From Heterostelium album PN500 (taxonomy: Eukaryota > Evosea > Eumycetozoa > Acytosteliales > Acytosteliaceae), in NCBI RefSeq assembly GCF_000004825.1, contig NW_008805089.1:620001-684000 (forward strand): 64,000 nt of DNA, written 5' to 3'. This document shows positions 46,591 through 59,639 of this stretch, in pieces (the stretch's first letter is position 1; each line of letters starts with the position of its first letter). The position numbers and the translations under genes are program-made. The notes under the pieces were generated by a model. The model made no database searches and was not told the DNA's origin. It was given only the letters and a program-made list of their open reading frames with translations.

Positions 46591-46717
46591 CTCTATTATA
46601 TTATCTTAACTATATATTAAATATGTAATAAAGATTCAATAAAAATTATTATTTTAAATTAATCAAATCTCATTTTATTTAGTTTGTTAACTTATTATTA
46701 TATGATTATTATTATTA

Positions 46718-48438
46718 TTAAAAATCCATTGGTTGATCACTACCAATGGATGATGATTTCAGTGAGTTTACATATAAACTAAATTGTTTACGGTATCTTT
46801 GGAAATCATTGGTATTGTTATCTTGATTTTTACTTTTCTTTTTCTTCTTGTTGTTACTTTCATCATCTATATCCATTTGATTACTATTATTGTTGTTGTT
46901 GTTGTTATCTTGATTAATATTTAAAATTGAATTTAAAGTTGGAACATTGTTTGGATCAAACTTGTGAATCTCTGATAATTCAATTGGAACACATAGTTTC
47001 TCTATTAAAATAGTAAATAGTAAATGGATATTATATTAATAATGTTAGTGATTGCTAATCTACCAATATTATTATTAAAGATCTATCCTAAAATTATTAT
47101 TACTTACTGGTTCTTGGATGTATACAAAATGGTGATTTCAAAAGATGGTTAAATCCAATGGTTACCGGTTCATCTATACGTGGATGAGTATAATACATGA
47201 CGACACGGAAGATGATCTCTTGCAAATCGATATTCTCCTTGAGAGTGGCCAACGATGCCTTGATAGCCATCCACTTTTCGACATCGGATGAAACCTCGCT
47301 GTTCTCCTCTAGAACACGCTCTACACTCTCTCTAATATTAATCTTTTTCTTTCCATAACTCTCTGGGAATTGCTCTAAAAACTGTTTCAACTGCTTCTCG
47401 TCACTCAACAACAACTGATCTTCAATCATATGCTCTTCGAAATACTTTAAGAAAAATCTATTAAAACATTCACTAGTAGATAGATAGATAGATAGATAGA
47501 TACAAATAAAACATTGTTGTTGTTAATAACCAATTTTAAATATAAATAACAAACAATAACAATAACATACTCTATTTGTGGATGTAAATAATCGGATGAA
47601 TGATCCATTCTTAGGAATGAAACGAGTGATTTACGCATTTCGTAGGTGAGTGTTACCGCTGACTTGTCAGAGATCCAAATGTGAAGACCACGACCACCAC
47701 TAAAGACATAGAGGAACTGCTCGAATCCGAAACACTCGTTGATCTGGTAGGTGAGATAGTCGGCCGCCAGTGCAAGTAGTCCCCAGCACTTGCTGCAGAG
47801 CGTTTGGCCTTTGCAGCAGGCACGCACCTCGTCGTAGTCGTTGATATCGATATCAAACACCAACTCACGCTCCACCGGTGAATAGCTAGTAACGCTATCC
47901 TTTTTAATGGGTTCACTGTTGTAGACTGGACCGATATCGAGTTTATCGTATACTAGCCTACCGCTGCCACCGATTGTCTTTCTTTTTACTTCGCCACTTG
48001 CACCGACCACTGTTGTCGCCGGGAGTAGGTCATTGATCAACAGCTTGATATTATTGACATCGGGAGACGATCGATTACGCAATACAATTTGTTTGTCCGG
48101 TCGTGTATACGATACAGAGAACTCACGTCTTCCAAAGTATTCGGATTGTCCATCACTAGAATCACCAAAATGATTGAATGATAACCATTCATATAACAAA
48201 TCCCATGGGAATTTCTCATCTAAATTAAAATTATAAATATATTTATATATATAATGAAATGTTTAGTTTAATCATTTGAAATTTGTATTGTATTGGTAAT
48301 ACTATACTAACCATAGTATTTCTTTAGACTTTGCTCTTCCGGTGTAAGTGTTGAAACAAACTGTTGTTGTTGCTTTACTTCATCTTTTTTATCTACATCT
48401 AAAGTAAGATCGAAATCATCAATTTCATCTGCATCCAT
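46718..48438 (-). CDS. prim1: DNA primase small catalytic subunit (PRIM1/Pri1)
   Basis: Exons 48312..48438, 47571..48219, 47108..47472 and 46718..47001 give 474 aa. YFGRREFSVSY is the conserved nucleotide-site region. ERELVFDIDINDYDEVRACC holds the two catalytic aspartates (about 165 and 167). CCKGQTLCSKCW gives the zinc-binding cysteines (about 177, 178, 184, 187), and FSGGRGLHIWIS carries the conserved SGGRGxH motif. It makes the RNA primer with the large primase subunit and DNA polymerase alpha in the nucleus. The acidic N-terminal 35 residues and the Asn/Lys-rich segment before the C terminus are dictyostelid-style additions. Intron 2 contains a GATA-type microsatellite (47474-47502). Confidence 0.95.
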
Positions 48439-48712
48439 CTTTTTAATCTATAATTTAATTATTAAATTCTCTTGATATTCTAATATAGATAGAAATTTAT
48501 AATAATTAAGACCTTACTTTGTCAATCAATTAAAATTTTAAAAACATTCGCGCCTTTTTTTGAATATTCAAAAAATAAAAATTAAAATGTTATGTTAAAA
48601 AAAAATTTTTTTTTATTATTTTTTCATGAAATGAATAGATAAACTTTTCTCAAGTTTTAAACTATTAAATACAGCATAATACTTTTTTTTTTTATTCTAT
48701 TTTTATCTACAA

Positions 48713-48815
48713 ACAAAAGCGAGTTGATTTGAGATTGCGCTACGTCTGATTCGACTATTCGATTGGTAAGGTGTTGTTGCTTTATTAAACCACATTGTGA
48801 TCCTGAATACACCAT
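48713..48815 (-). pseudogene. Decayed relic, copy 1 (pair with 49354-49545)
   Basis: This shares two blocks with the copy at 49.4 kb: CAAAAGCGAGTT followed by GATTTGAGATTGCGCTACGT, and GGTAAGGTGTTGTT followed by ACCACATTGTGATC. A block of about 25 bp between them is missing here. On the minus strand both read with a QxQHLTN motif. It is non-functional and its family is unknown. Confidence 0.5.
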
Positions 48816-49353
48816 TGTTATAATGAACTTGGATTGGTTTTTTGTTTTTTCTATAAATTCAGTGAACAAAACCATTGTGATTAATCATACATACTTATTA
48901 TTAATTCAAAGTTTTCTAAAACTAGTCAAATGTCTAAATTGTTATTATTATTGACACTTTGTTAGCAATTATTGGAATCTGCTTGGCGGCTGGAGGTTAG
49001 TTGGAAAAAAAAAAATAGGAATAAAGTTAATTAATCTAACAATTTTATTATTAGACTATTACCCCCACAAAATAAGAGATGAGGACCATCAATTTGCTTC
49101 TGCTGATTAACGGATTCCCTTTGGAGATTAATCTGGAAAGCCCAAAGGTGAAGAAAATCAAATTTACTAAATAAACTTGAAATTGTCAATAATAAAAAGA
49201 TTAAGATTATATACCTTTCCCATCTACTTTAATTAATAATTGTCATATAAAAAAATATTATATTTCAACACTTTTAGTTTGCACCTATTAGTATTTTGTT
49301 TTTTGGTCTATAGATAATCTTTGTAAACTACCAAATTTTCTATAATAATAGAT

Positions 49354-49545
49354 CAAAAGCGAGTTTGTGATTTGAGATTGCGCTACGTCTGATCCGACCA
49401 TCCGGAAAGTTGGATACCTTCTCTATATGAGTTGGTAAGGTGTTGTTTTTGCTTCATCATAACCACATTGTGATCATGAATCCACCATTGTTTCGAAGTC
49501 GTTGCATAAGCATCAACTCCCTCTCGACGGCGGTCGGGTCCCGTG
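49354..49545 (-). pseudogene. Decayed relic, copy 2
   Basis: The longer copy. The minus strand has an open frame of about 54 codons from a possible acceptor (AAATAG at about 49546) that includes DRRREGVDAYATTSKQWWIH and KQHLTNSYREG, then a stop. Codon usage looks coding, with higher G+C than its surroundings. No family was recognised. Confidence 0.5.
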
Positions 49546-50511
49546 CACTATTTCTAATTTGGTTGTTGTCATTTATTTATTCAAAGTATGACGATAACTT
49601 TATGCCCAATATTCACAAACCTATTTAATCAATATAATGTGTAACTTTAAAAATCATACAAACAAACGATACTAATAAAATTTATGGTGAGCATTTAATA
49701 ATTCTATAAAATTTCGTTGCATTTCAGAATAAATAAAAAAATTGGAACGTTAAGAATTAAGCAAAAAAAATTAATCTTGTAAAAATAATAAAATTTACTA
49801 TCAGTAAACCAAACATACTAAGTTATAATGTCATTCAATTAAACTTGTTGGGAATAAAAAAGTTTGAAAAAGTGAATTTAAAGAAAGAGACTTGGATTTT
49901 AGTTTTTCGATTAAGTTAATTAAAATATTTATTTTATTTTTTAAAATCATAAGGAACTCAAACTCGGTAACAAAGGCAATCTGAATCATAGAAGTGCAAT
50001 CTATTTAAAAAGAAAATGATTTTTGTTAGTAAATTAATTTTAATCAATTTTTAATAAAGAAAGCTTTGATGTAGAAATAAATAGATAGATAAATAGTTTT
50101 TTTTGTCAGAAGGTGTGGTCAAATAACCATTTTTTTCATTCTGGGTTCAAAATGAGCTGGGTTAAGTAAAAATCATCATCAAAAAAATAACAATATATAA
50201 ATAAAGAGATATTAGATATAGAGTGATAAAACTTACAAGTTGCTTTGAATAACAATGAATCTGTTCTCAATGCAAACCTTTTTGTTCAGTCAAGCGAGTT
50301 AATTTTTAGTAAAAAAAAATTTTAACTCAAAAAAAACGAGTGATTAAAAAACTTTTTTTAAAAATGAAAACGAACTACGAAAAAACCAAAAAAAAATCAT
50401 TATTCCTTATTTTTTTTCAATTTCTAAAATTTTTCTTTTCGTCACACAACAAAATTAATTACAAAACAAAAAGTTTTTTTTTTTTGTTGTTTCACCAAGG
50501 TATTATTCAAG

Positions 50512-51494
50512 ATGTCGTAAGTTATCTATTTCTACACCTACTTTATTCATTTTAGTATCATCATTTTATAATCGTTCGATCAAACAAAACAAAAGCAATT
50601 CAATTAGCAATCAGACACATTTAGAAACAGACAGAGAATAATCTACAAAAAAAAAAAAAAATAATAAAAATAACAATGCTAGAAAAATTAAAGAATAGCA
50701 ACAGAATAAAAAAAAAAAAAAAACTAATTTGCAATTGATTTGTTTGATTAGTGATCAAATTTGATGATAATGAAATGATATGTAAAAACAAAATAGAAAA
50801 TTGATATTAACAAAAATAATGTTATGTTTTGTAAAATGAATATAGAAAGATTCAAAGCGAACAAGTCAGACAAATCATCACTCAACTTTTGAACGAGTCA
50901 AAGGAAGCCAAGAGAGGATTCTTGGAGACTGTCGAGCTCCAAGTTAACTTGAAGAACTACGATACCAAGAAGGACAAGCGTTTCTCTGGTCAAATCAAGT
51001 TGTCCACCGTCACCAAGCCAAAGATGAACGTCTGTGTTTTCGGTGATCAACAACATTGTGATGAAGCCCAAAAGATCGGAGCTGAATTCATGGATATCGA
51101 AGCCTTGAAGAAGATCGGTCCAAAGAACAAGAAGGCCATCAAGAAGCTCTCCAAGAAGTACGATGCTTTCCTCGCCTCTGAAACCATCTTGCGTCAAGTT
51201 CCAAAGCTTTTGGGTCCAGGTCTCAACAAGGTCGGTAAGTTCCCATCGCTCTTGACTCACTCTGAAGATATGGCCACCAAGATCAACGAAGTCAAGTGCA
51301 CCGTCAAGTTCCAATTGAAGAAGGTTCTCTGTTTGGCCGTTGCCGTCGGTCACGTCAACCTCTCCGAAAGAGAAATTGCCACCAACGTTATGCAATCAAT
51401 CAATTTCTTGATCTCCCTCTTGAAGAAGGGATGGCAAAACATCAAGACCCTCTACGTCAAGTCCTCCATGGGTCCATCCCACCGTATCTACTAA
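50512..51494 (+). CDS. rpl10a: Large-subunit ribosomal protein uL1 (L10a)
   Basis: Exon 1 is only ATGTC (50512..50516). After a 329-nt intron, exon 2 (50846..51494) completes 217 aa beginning [17 protein letters not shown]. Family motifs include [52 protein letters not shown] and [19 protein letters not shown]. It binds 28S rRNA at the L1 stalk and helps release deacylated tRNA from the ribosome. Codon use is strongly biased to C-ending and AAG codons, unlike neighbouring genes, as expected for a highly expressed protein. A start codon separated from the body by a long first intron is common for eukaryotic ribosomal protein genes. Confidence 0.97.
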
Positions 51495-52231
51495 ACTTCC
51501 TGCTCCCTCTTATTTCCTAACCAGCGAATTCGATTTGTATGTCATAGACACCAACTTTGGGTTATAATTAACAATGCTTAGGCATCGTTAATGTTCCCCA
51601 ATCAGTTGGAAGCTGATGAAAATAAAACGTTTATAATGATACCTACCTTTTAAAAAACAAAAAATTCAATCACATCTTTTTTTATTCTCATTATTATATT
51701 TTTATTTAATGATCAATCTTATCTTATCTATTTATTCTTTATTTGTTGTTGTATGTTATTTTTTTTTTTTTAGACATAGCATAACTTAAAAACATAAAAG
51801 AAGTATCTCTGTCCTTATCATCTTCTTTAATTAATAAAATTTTATTTATAATTTTTTAAAAAAATATAATATAAAAATCAGATATGTTCTTTTTTTTGGA
51901 CAATCATTACTAACCAATTAGTTTTGTTGTGCCTTTAAAAAACACACAAATAAAATTCAAAGTAACTTATCCCAATTTTCATTAAAATAACAAGATTTTT
52001 CAAAAAATACTTAAAAAAATCGATGATTGGATGAATCGCACAGAAAATTGGATGGCATAAAAACCTTTTAATAAAATTTCAAGATTCCTTTTTTGACCTA
52101 TGCATCACCAAAACAAAATGGTTTAAAAATAAGTTTGTTTTGTTAAATAATATTTTTAAATTAGTAATTATATAGTTATAATAATAATTTCTATTTATAA
52201 ATTATATTTATATATATATTAGTTAATTAAT
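51495..52231. other. Intergenic region between rpl10a and the CLU-LRR gene
   Basis: AT-rich. Bases 51559-51610 contain short internal repeats of TTGGGTT and TTAATG types in the rpl10a 3' flank. No gene was seen. Confidence 0.4.
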
Positions 52232-55200
52232 ATGTCTGACGACCAACAACATAATAAGACGTTTGCTAATGTCTTTTCATATTGGGTGGTCAAAGATAAG
52301 AATGTCAACAGACAAAATAATAATAATAATAACAACAACAACGTTAGACCAATTATAATTCCTAAAAAGTTAAACCAAAACAACAATGTAAATCAGTCGC
52401 AAATTCAACAACAACCACAACAACCACAACAACAACCTGTACCATTAGAGCAACCACAACAACCACAACAAGAGAAACCACAACAACCTCAACAACAACA
52501 ACAACAACCTAAAAATAATGTCACTTTTATAAATAATTCATATCAAACTAATCTAAGAGGATATCAGGCATCGTCTGCCTCAGATGAAAAGGTTGATGAA
52601 TCTGAAGATCAACCGGTTTCCGCTTATTCTATAATGCCAATGTCGTCAGGTAGCGAGAGTGAAAGAGAGTCCAACCGTAATCTATTCAGAAGAGGAGTAG
52701 CTGGATTGAATATATCATCATCTGACTCATCTAATTCTGCCTATGCCAATGTTGATGGGGCAGATCGTCCAATCAATTCCTCTGGTTACACAGTTGTCAC
52801 CGATACAGAGAATTCCTACAATTCATCTACCTACTCATCATACTCACCAATTCATTCGACTGGATCAATCTACACACCACTATCATCCTACTCTGCCGGT
52901 GGAGCAAGTACCTATTCTACCTTCTACAACTTATCATCTCCAAATATCAATAGTAACAACAACAACAACAACAACAATATCAACTATAGTAATGGCAGTA
53001 ATTATTCCAATGATAGTATGGAGTTTGATAAACCAATTGGTGATTCAACAGATGATGATAATGATGCTTATGATAATAATAATAGGAATGATAATAGAAC
53101 AGAACGTGAAAGATCATTACTTCAAAGTAGAGAAGTGAAGGATGTCGGTAGAGATTGGAATCGTGAATTCCAAAATCTGTTGAGAATGCAACCAACATTG
53201 GATAAGTTCCAAAAGTTGACTTTTATGGCTATGGATTTTGTAAAGGCTGCCGAGACCTATGGACGTATCATTATCAAGGAGATGTTCATGCCGGTCAAGA
53301 GTAAAACGATTCCACCTATCGATATCGGTGGGGTTGCTGGCGGTGAGAAGTACATCTGTCAGAACATCTTGTTCAAGTTTGCCTACGACCAAAAGATAGG
53401 AGGAAGTTGGCTATACGGTGGAAAAGTGCCTTCGGATTTCGGTGCATCGAAAGCGGCCGGCAATGAGCTGCGTGGTCTCTCTTTCTTCTTCCAGAATATC
53501 ATGGATCATGATTGTGCCGATCGCATCAATGTTCCACTGATGTGTATCATCGATTACTATGGATATCGTCTCGTTGCCATCTCGCTTTTGCCCATCACCA
53601 AAAAAACTCTCATCTATGGAAGTTGTGACGGTGGAAACACAGTACATGACGACGTACCGGAAGTCAATGAAATCATGGAGCGTGTCTCCAAAGGAATGAA
53701 TCTCAGTGGTCATCTCTCTGGTATCAATCCCAAATTCATCTACGGACCTGGTGATTTTGAAATTCACCAATCGGCAAACAATGAATTCTACGCATTGGAT
53801 TTCGCCAGATTACTTCCACCCCAAGCTTATTTCGATGATTCAGGGTAAGTTCAAGTTAATAATATAAACAAACCAAACTAAACTAAAACTAACCATTGAT
53901 TATCTATTATAGTAATGCAATTGCACATAGAGATGTATTCTATAGATTGTTGAGACCGGAGTTCTTAAGGACATGGGAGAAGCCGTTGAATTCCGATGCT
54001 TTCACTGGATGGAGTAGTTGTGATCCCGATCAGGAACAACATAACCAAGATGTTGCCGATGCCACTAAACATCTTTTTGATGTTGTTATAAGACAGGCGG
54101 CATTGGAGTTAGAGGCAAGAACAGAGGATGAAGAAAGTTTCGATGTTGCCGTCGAAGTTCACAAGCTGGGAATCAATCTTCGTCATCTTGGTCGTTTGCG
54201 TAGTCAGATCGATAGCCACAAGAAACAAATTCGTAAGCATATTCTCAATGAGATGATTGTGCGTGTGCTAAAGGGTGAGATCAAAGATGAGTTGCGTATC
54301 AAGTTGCGTGGTCACTTTATTGGTTCCGAAGAGAAGTGTATCGATACCATCGTCAGTTTCTTGAATCATGTATTCAATGTCAATAGATTCAACAATGAGA
54401 AGGAGTTCTGGACTATAACAATCAAGTCATTGCTACTCGACAAGTATGGAAGTAACTGTGGATTGACACCGGATGAGCTCGACACGAAGTACGATCTTTC
54501 CAACTCCATCTCCATCACCGAGGTGATGAGCAGATTCCAAGCGAAAACTGGAATCAAATTGTCATCGCGTATCAAGACAATACTGGAGAAGTACAGCTCC
54601 AACAGCAATGTTAATTCTCTCCCAATGGTTTTGTACACCGATGTCAAGTCGGTCAGACCCATCATCAAGCATTCCAACCTCATTGCCAGATCCGAAGGTA
54701 TCTCCCTCTACATGAAGGCACTGGAGTTCATCTATGCCAACACAGTCTACTATGGAAAGGAACCAAAGGAGCCCGATTTCACTCGTTTCAGTAAGATTTT
54801 TGCTGAGGAGCATAGTTTACTTGACAGTTGTCGTCAGAAATTGGAGTTGGCTTCGAGATCTTCAACTACCGACGCTTCTCTCCACCATCTTCTCGGACTG
54901 GTTGACGTTGAAAAAGTTAAGCTCAACTGGAATTCATCGGCCAACGATCTACACGGAAACAATCATTTGATGTTGAAACGTGCAGAGAAGACACTGATTG
55001 CATCGCTTGGTTACCATGACTCGCCAGGTCCTATTATTACACTTGCCACTGTTCACAACATGCGATCCGATCATGTCAAGGCACACGCCACCTACCAACG
55101 ATTGAAAGCATTCGAGCCACAACTATTCGTGCCAAGTCTCTATGAAAGTGCATCGCTCTACGCACCCTATTTCACCACACCCAAACATCTCTCATACCTC

Positions 55201-57024
55201 GCCATTTCCGCACATCAGCTTTTCATTTTGGTCGGTATTTTAGAGTCATTGCCAGCGGACCACCAGCTTGTCAAGCAGTATCTACATAGCAGCTATAAGA
55301 TTCTCTGTGTTATTCTACTGAGAAGCATCTCATTGAAGAATTGCGAGGTTGCTCGTATCCTAGAGGCCCTCCACGATATATTGCATCCCTCAGCAGAGAA
55401 AGCAGCGGAATATAGCTTTAGCTTGGCAAAAACATTTGGTCCATTTATGGAGCGTGTCTTAAAATATGACCCAGCAATCTTTGACGATATACTGCTTGCT
55501 TCAACCAAGCTAAACTATGGAAGTGTACACTTTAATAGTTTCGTGAGATATATCGATCACGTTCCTTCGCTTGAGCCAATTATCGTTCGTAGTTTGACAA
55601 GTCATCCACTATCATCGATTTCTTATGATTATTTGGAATCTTTATTTACTGATGCCGATGCTTTAGAATCATTGTTAAAATTGAAATGCCAGTTGGATCT
55701 ACTGGTTTACCGTAAGACCAATCCAAACTTTGTCAACTTGCTACAATACCAAAACAATCTCACAACAATGGTGATAACGAATATCTACCTCCAAGACGAC
55801 GAAGCATTCCTCGGAATGTTCCGTTGTATTAAACCAACATTGACCACCTTTAAAATGTCATCGGTGCGTTACACCCAACCAAATCCAGTTGTTCCAGACG
55901 AACTTATTATCAGCTGTCCGAATCTCAAGGAAGTATCGCTCAGAGACATTGAATTTGAGACTCCATCATTCCAATCGCTCTTCAAAATCATTGCGCCGGT
56001 TGTTGAGAATTTGATTCTCGAGAGGGTCCCAATGGATGAAATGCCCGAGGTATTCCAATCTATGAACAAACTAAAACATCTGGAACTATATTCTGTTCAC
56101 TATGTCGATGTTAAACAATTGCCATCGTCCATCACCTCTTTTGGTTGTCATTCCGATTTTAACAGTCATCCTGAAGGCGAGCCATTTGTCGAGCCATTCA
56201 TGAAACAGTGTCCAAATATCACTGACCTACAAATTCAGAACTACGGTCACAAGTTCTATGACGAGCTGGCAATCCTCAAGAAATATCCTTTCAAACGTTT
56301 GCGATTGGGTTTGAACAACGCCATTCTCAGCGAGCAGAATATGCAAGAGGGATTGGATGTCTGGGGTAATAGCATCGAGGATCTCTATCTAAACATCAAT
56401 TCCTACGGTACCTTTGAGTTTATTGGACAAACCATCAGTTCTTTATCACTCCTCAGAAAGTTGGATCTTGGTTGTTATAAATTCGATGACGGTCATCTCA
56501 CTATGGTAATAGATAAACTTCAACTGTTGGAGGCATTCAGGTTCGATGCCAATGCCATTCAATTGACACCACAACCGAAACCACATCCAACTCTTTCCAA
56601 GGTAAAGATGAGTGGACTACGCGCACCAACCAACAACTACATCAACCTCGGTTTGATTTTCCCTCAACTCAAAGCATTGGAAATATCGAATCCAGTCAAC
56701 GTCAACGATACATGCTTCAGAAAGTTGCTAGAGAACGTTAAATCACTTGAATCACTCCGATTGGAATCGTGTTTCGATATTACCGATGCTTCCATCATTG
56801 CTTTGTGTTCATCTGATAACATCTATACACTTATCAACCTATCTATTGTTACATCATTGAATATCTCTGACTCATCCTATGTGAAATTGGCTGAAACATG
56901 CACCAAGCTCCGTAGTCTTGACAAGGTTGGATCTCCATTCCACAGATTCACAACTGAACAATATTTTGGTGCCAGATACACTAAACTCAGTGAATCAACT
57001 TATGACCAAGTTAAAAGTTGGTAA
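52232..57024 (+). CDS. CLU-domain protein with C-terminal leucine-rich repeats
   Basis: Exons 52232..53844 and 53913..57024 (phase 2) give 1574 aa. The first 320 residues are Asn/Gln/Ser-rich and disordered. A CLU (clustered mitochondria) domain spans about 330-600: ICQNILFKFAYDQ, YGGKVPSDFGASKAAGNELR, MCIIDYYGYRLVAISLLP, TLIYGSCDGG and FYALDFARLLPP correspond to CLUH landmarks, continuing across the intron with HRDVFYRLLRPEFL. A middle helical region follows. The last 430 residues are LRR-like, with units such as LKHLELYSVHYVD, LRKLDLGCYKFDD and LESLRLESCFDITDASI. CLUH binds mRNAs for mitochondrial proteins and organises mitochondria. The LRR tail is not part of standard CLUH, which normally ends in TPRs, so this is a separate architecture. 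Confidence 0.8.
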
Positions 57025-57318
57025 AAATGATTTTGCAACTTCCAAAATATATAAATAAATATTTTTGTTATTTTTTATTAAATCTATGAATAACAGATAT
57101 TAATTTCCCAAAATAAATTCTTTAAAAGTAACTATTTTAAATTACAATTTACCAAAAAAAAATAAAAAAATTATTAAGAGGCCTAGGGAACCAAGTTTGT
57201 CAACTTTCCACTTTCTACTTTCACAAAAGATTAATTTATCAAATGAACAATAATCAGAACAAATAAAAAGGTGCTTTCTACTTGTTTACAGTTTATTGTT
57301 GGGTTATTTTTTACATAT
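57025..57318. other. Convergent 3' flanks
   Basis: Short AT-rich spacer between the CLU-LRR gene and the small Cys-rich gene on the opposite strand. Nothing further was seen. Confidence 0.4.
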
Positions 57319-57640
57319 TTAGTTTTCAATCAATGATTTGTAGGCAGTTGCACATGGGTGAGTCTTCATGACGCAAGACAAGGTTTCCTTACAGAGAACC
57401 AAACCTTCTGGGCATTGGTATTCAACATTACATGGACCCATCCATGGGTTTTCACATATACCATTACATCTTGGGCTGATAGTGATAAAATAATTAATGA
57501 GTTTCTGAAAAAACATACATACATGTTTAACAATGTTTTTATAATACATACTATCCATGTGGACATGGTTGTGATAATACAACTCCAAAGAAACATAGAG
57601 CAATAAAGAATAAAGCTAAAACGTTGATTTTAATATTCAT
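57319..57640 (-). CDS. Small secreted cysteine-rich protein
   Basis: Exons 57552..57640 and 57319..57475 (phase 2) give 81 aa. A signal peptide (INVLALFFIALCFFGVVLS) would leave a mature peptide of about 58 residues with eight cysteines: PCPHGYPRC, GIC, GPC, YQCPEG, LCKETLSC and HPC. It is probably disulfide-bonded and exported. The spacing resembles a chitin-binding or EGF-like knot only loosely, so no function is assigned. The signal peptide and Cys framework meet exactly at the splice junction, which supports the gene model. Confidence 0.75.
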
Positions 57641-58578
57641 GATTTGATTTAAGTTTTAATTTATGATTTGTAAAGTTAACAATTGTGATTTATAGTTGTA
57701 GGAGTTGTTTTTTGAAGTAGAGGCATTGGTCCAATTTAAATTTTTAAATTGATTTTTATGAATATTTGAGAAAAAGCATGAAAATTAAAATTTAGATTCT
57801 ACCATTTTTAAAAATATCTTTAAAGACATGAGTTCTTTTACAACCACACGTGTGTTCCGTGATAATCCAAAACTTAAACGATCTCAATTTTAAAATTGTT
57901 CTCTTTTTCGAAAAATCTATTGAATTTTCAATCCGCCCGCTAGTTCTTCTGAAGTAAAAGATTATGAGAAATTTACATTCTGATGATGTAAAAGATTTTT
58001 ATTGAGAGGGAGTTCCTAAAAGATCAAATAAAAAATCAATTTTAAAAATAAATTACAAGCCTATTTTAAGTGTATTGGAAATTAAGAATAAAGAAATCCA
58101 ATGTAAAGGAAACCTAGGTGGAGACATCTTTGAATGTTTTACAGAGACGACCTTAAACATTCTTGGAAAGTATCAACACAGTTTTAAAAAAAGATAGAAA
58201 TTTGAGGATTCTCAAATTTTGGCAGACTATGGATAGAAAATCATATCTTTTTATCTACAATTATTCTCTATCACCCGAAAATCTTTTTTTGTTATATTTT
58301 TGAATTTGATCTTTATATCTTTGGTAAATTAAATTTCTTTGTATTGAAATTATTTAATAATTTCAATAATCTCTCCCAAAATTTTGAACGAATTTATGTG
58401 TTTGAACATATTGGTGAATTATTACAATAATATTTTTATTTTATTTTTATTTTAATCAATCTTGTTAAAAATAAAAATTCGATGAAAACTGATGGATGGG
58501 GTTATATTTTAAAATGATTTATTCTCTTGAGGCAGAAAAAAAATTTAAATGGATAAAAATAAAAATAATTGTTAGTAA
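57641..58578. other. Intergenic region with an orphan open frame
   Basis: Mostly AT-rich. The plus strand is open for 63 codons at 58006-58197 (contains KEIQCKGNLGGDIFECF, stop TAG) with coding-like composition but no ATG and no recognised family; it may be a relic. The last 100 bp keep only traces of the upstream module seen at copies A, C and D. Confidence 0.35.
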
Positions 58579-59500
58579 ATGGATATCAAAAATAAAATAA
58601 TAATTACAATAATATCTTCGTTTTATCTATTACTTATATGTATTGCAAAGAAAAATGCATATGCTTTTGAAATAAATATCAATAACAATAATACTTTTTC
58701 CGAATCATCAACACTCTCTTCAACCTCATATGTTATCAATGGAACTTACACAATTACCCAAGTAGGTTCCACCAAAATCGAATTGAATTTATCAATTTAT
58801 TTAATTTATTTATTCCCATCAATTAAAAATATAACAATCAATAATACTGAGTGTATCACTATCTCCACCGAAGATCGCAAAATAAGCTGTTATCTGTCCA
58901 ATCAAACATCATTGAATGAAGATATCTATCAAGTTCTGATATTTAATGAAACAAATCTGATTATAAATGAAAATATTAAATTTCAAAGAAGTTTGTATCT
59001 GAATGAATATATTTATGTTTTTTTAATTTCAAATTTAAGTTCTAATATTTACATTTCTATCTATAGAGGTACCATATATATCAAGTGTTTACAGTATTAT
59101 AGATGAGCTACGAACTTATATTATTGGAAATTTCACAAACCAAACTTCTTACTATAATTATATATCAGCATGTGATATTTATGACTTTATAAGTTTAAAT
59201 TCTACAACAATTGTTATTAGAATCCATAGCTTATTGGGAGATCAATGTTATGTTTCTGTTATTGGATCAGAAAAGTTCTATTTTACAAGTACCTATAGTT
59301 ATTACACTGATTATAAAGCAGGCGATGGAGAAGGTGCTGCACTAAGTAGAGTAGTTACTATAGTTGCTATTATTTCAACAGTGTCAGTAATTGTATTTAT
59401 AGCAATAGTTGTAATAATTGTTGTATTCACTGTTAGATATTGTAAAAGAAAGAAAAGTCTTCCAAAAAACTATATTGAAGTTAATGAATTAAATAAATAA
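58579..59500 (+). CDS. Single-pass membrane glycoprotein, family copy B
   Basis: Exons 58579..58990 and 59067..59500 (phase 1) give 281 aa. The architecture matches copy A: signal peptide (IITIISSFYLLLICIA), short Asn run, TIG-like half (ITINNTECITI, KISCYLSN, YQVLIF), second half after the intron (VPYISSVYS, ISACDIYDF, DQCYVSV), one hydrophobic span, basic stop (RYCKRKKS) and tail ending EVNELNK. It is the most divergent copy: an insert (YYNY) before ISAC, a different pre-membrane loop, and only remnants of the shared upstream module. It is the first of three tandem copies on the plus strand. Confidence 0.8.
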
Positions 59501-59598
59501 CTTTAAAACAACTTCGACTAATTTGGCATAAGTTTTAATAAAGGATCAATTAATTCATTTCTGCTACTTAGCTTGCTGCTTCACTACGATTAGTAGCT

Positions 59599-59637
59599 CT
59601 TGTACAGAACCCAACTTAGTTGGCCTCGCTGTACAAG
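59599..59637. repeat. Nested perfect hairpin
   Basis: CTTGTACAG (59599-59607) pairs with CTGTACAAG (59629-59637). Inside it CCAAC (59611-59615) pairs with GTTGG (59619-59623) around TTA. It lies just after family copy B, at the start of the relic that follows. Its role is unknown. Confidence 0.6.
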
Positions 59638-59639
59638 AA

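Larger units (their letters stand above)
48439..50511. other. 2-kb gene-free region upstream of rpl10a and primase
   Basis: Apart from two related relics (48713-48815 and 49354-49545) nothing coding was recognised. The 3' end (50340-50511) is T-rich with GTTTCACCAAGG just before the rpl10a start and probably holds its promoter. Confidence 0.4.

Noticed and set aside
50898-51395. 165-aa minus-strand open frame opposite rpl10a
   Set aside because: It arises from the strong codon bias of the ribosomal protein gene; no independent evidence supports it.
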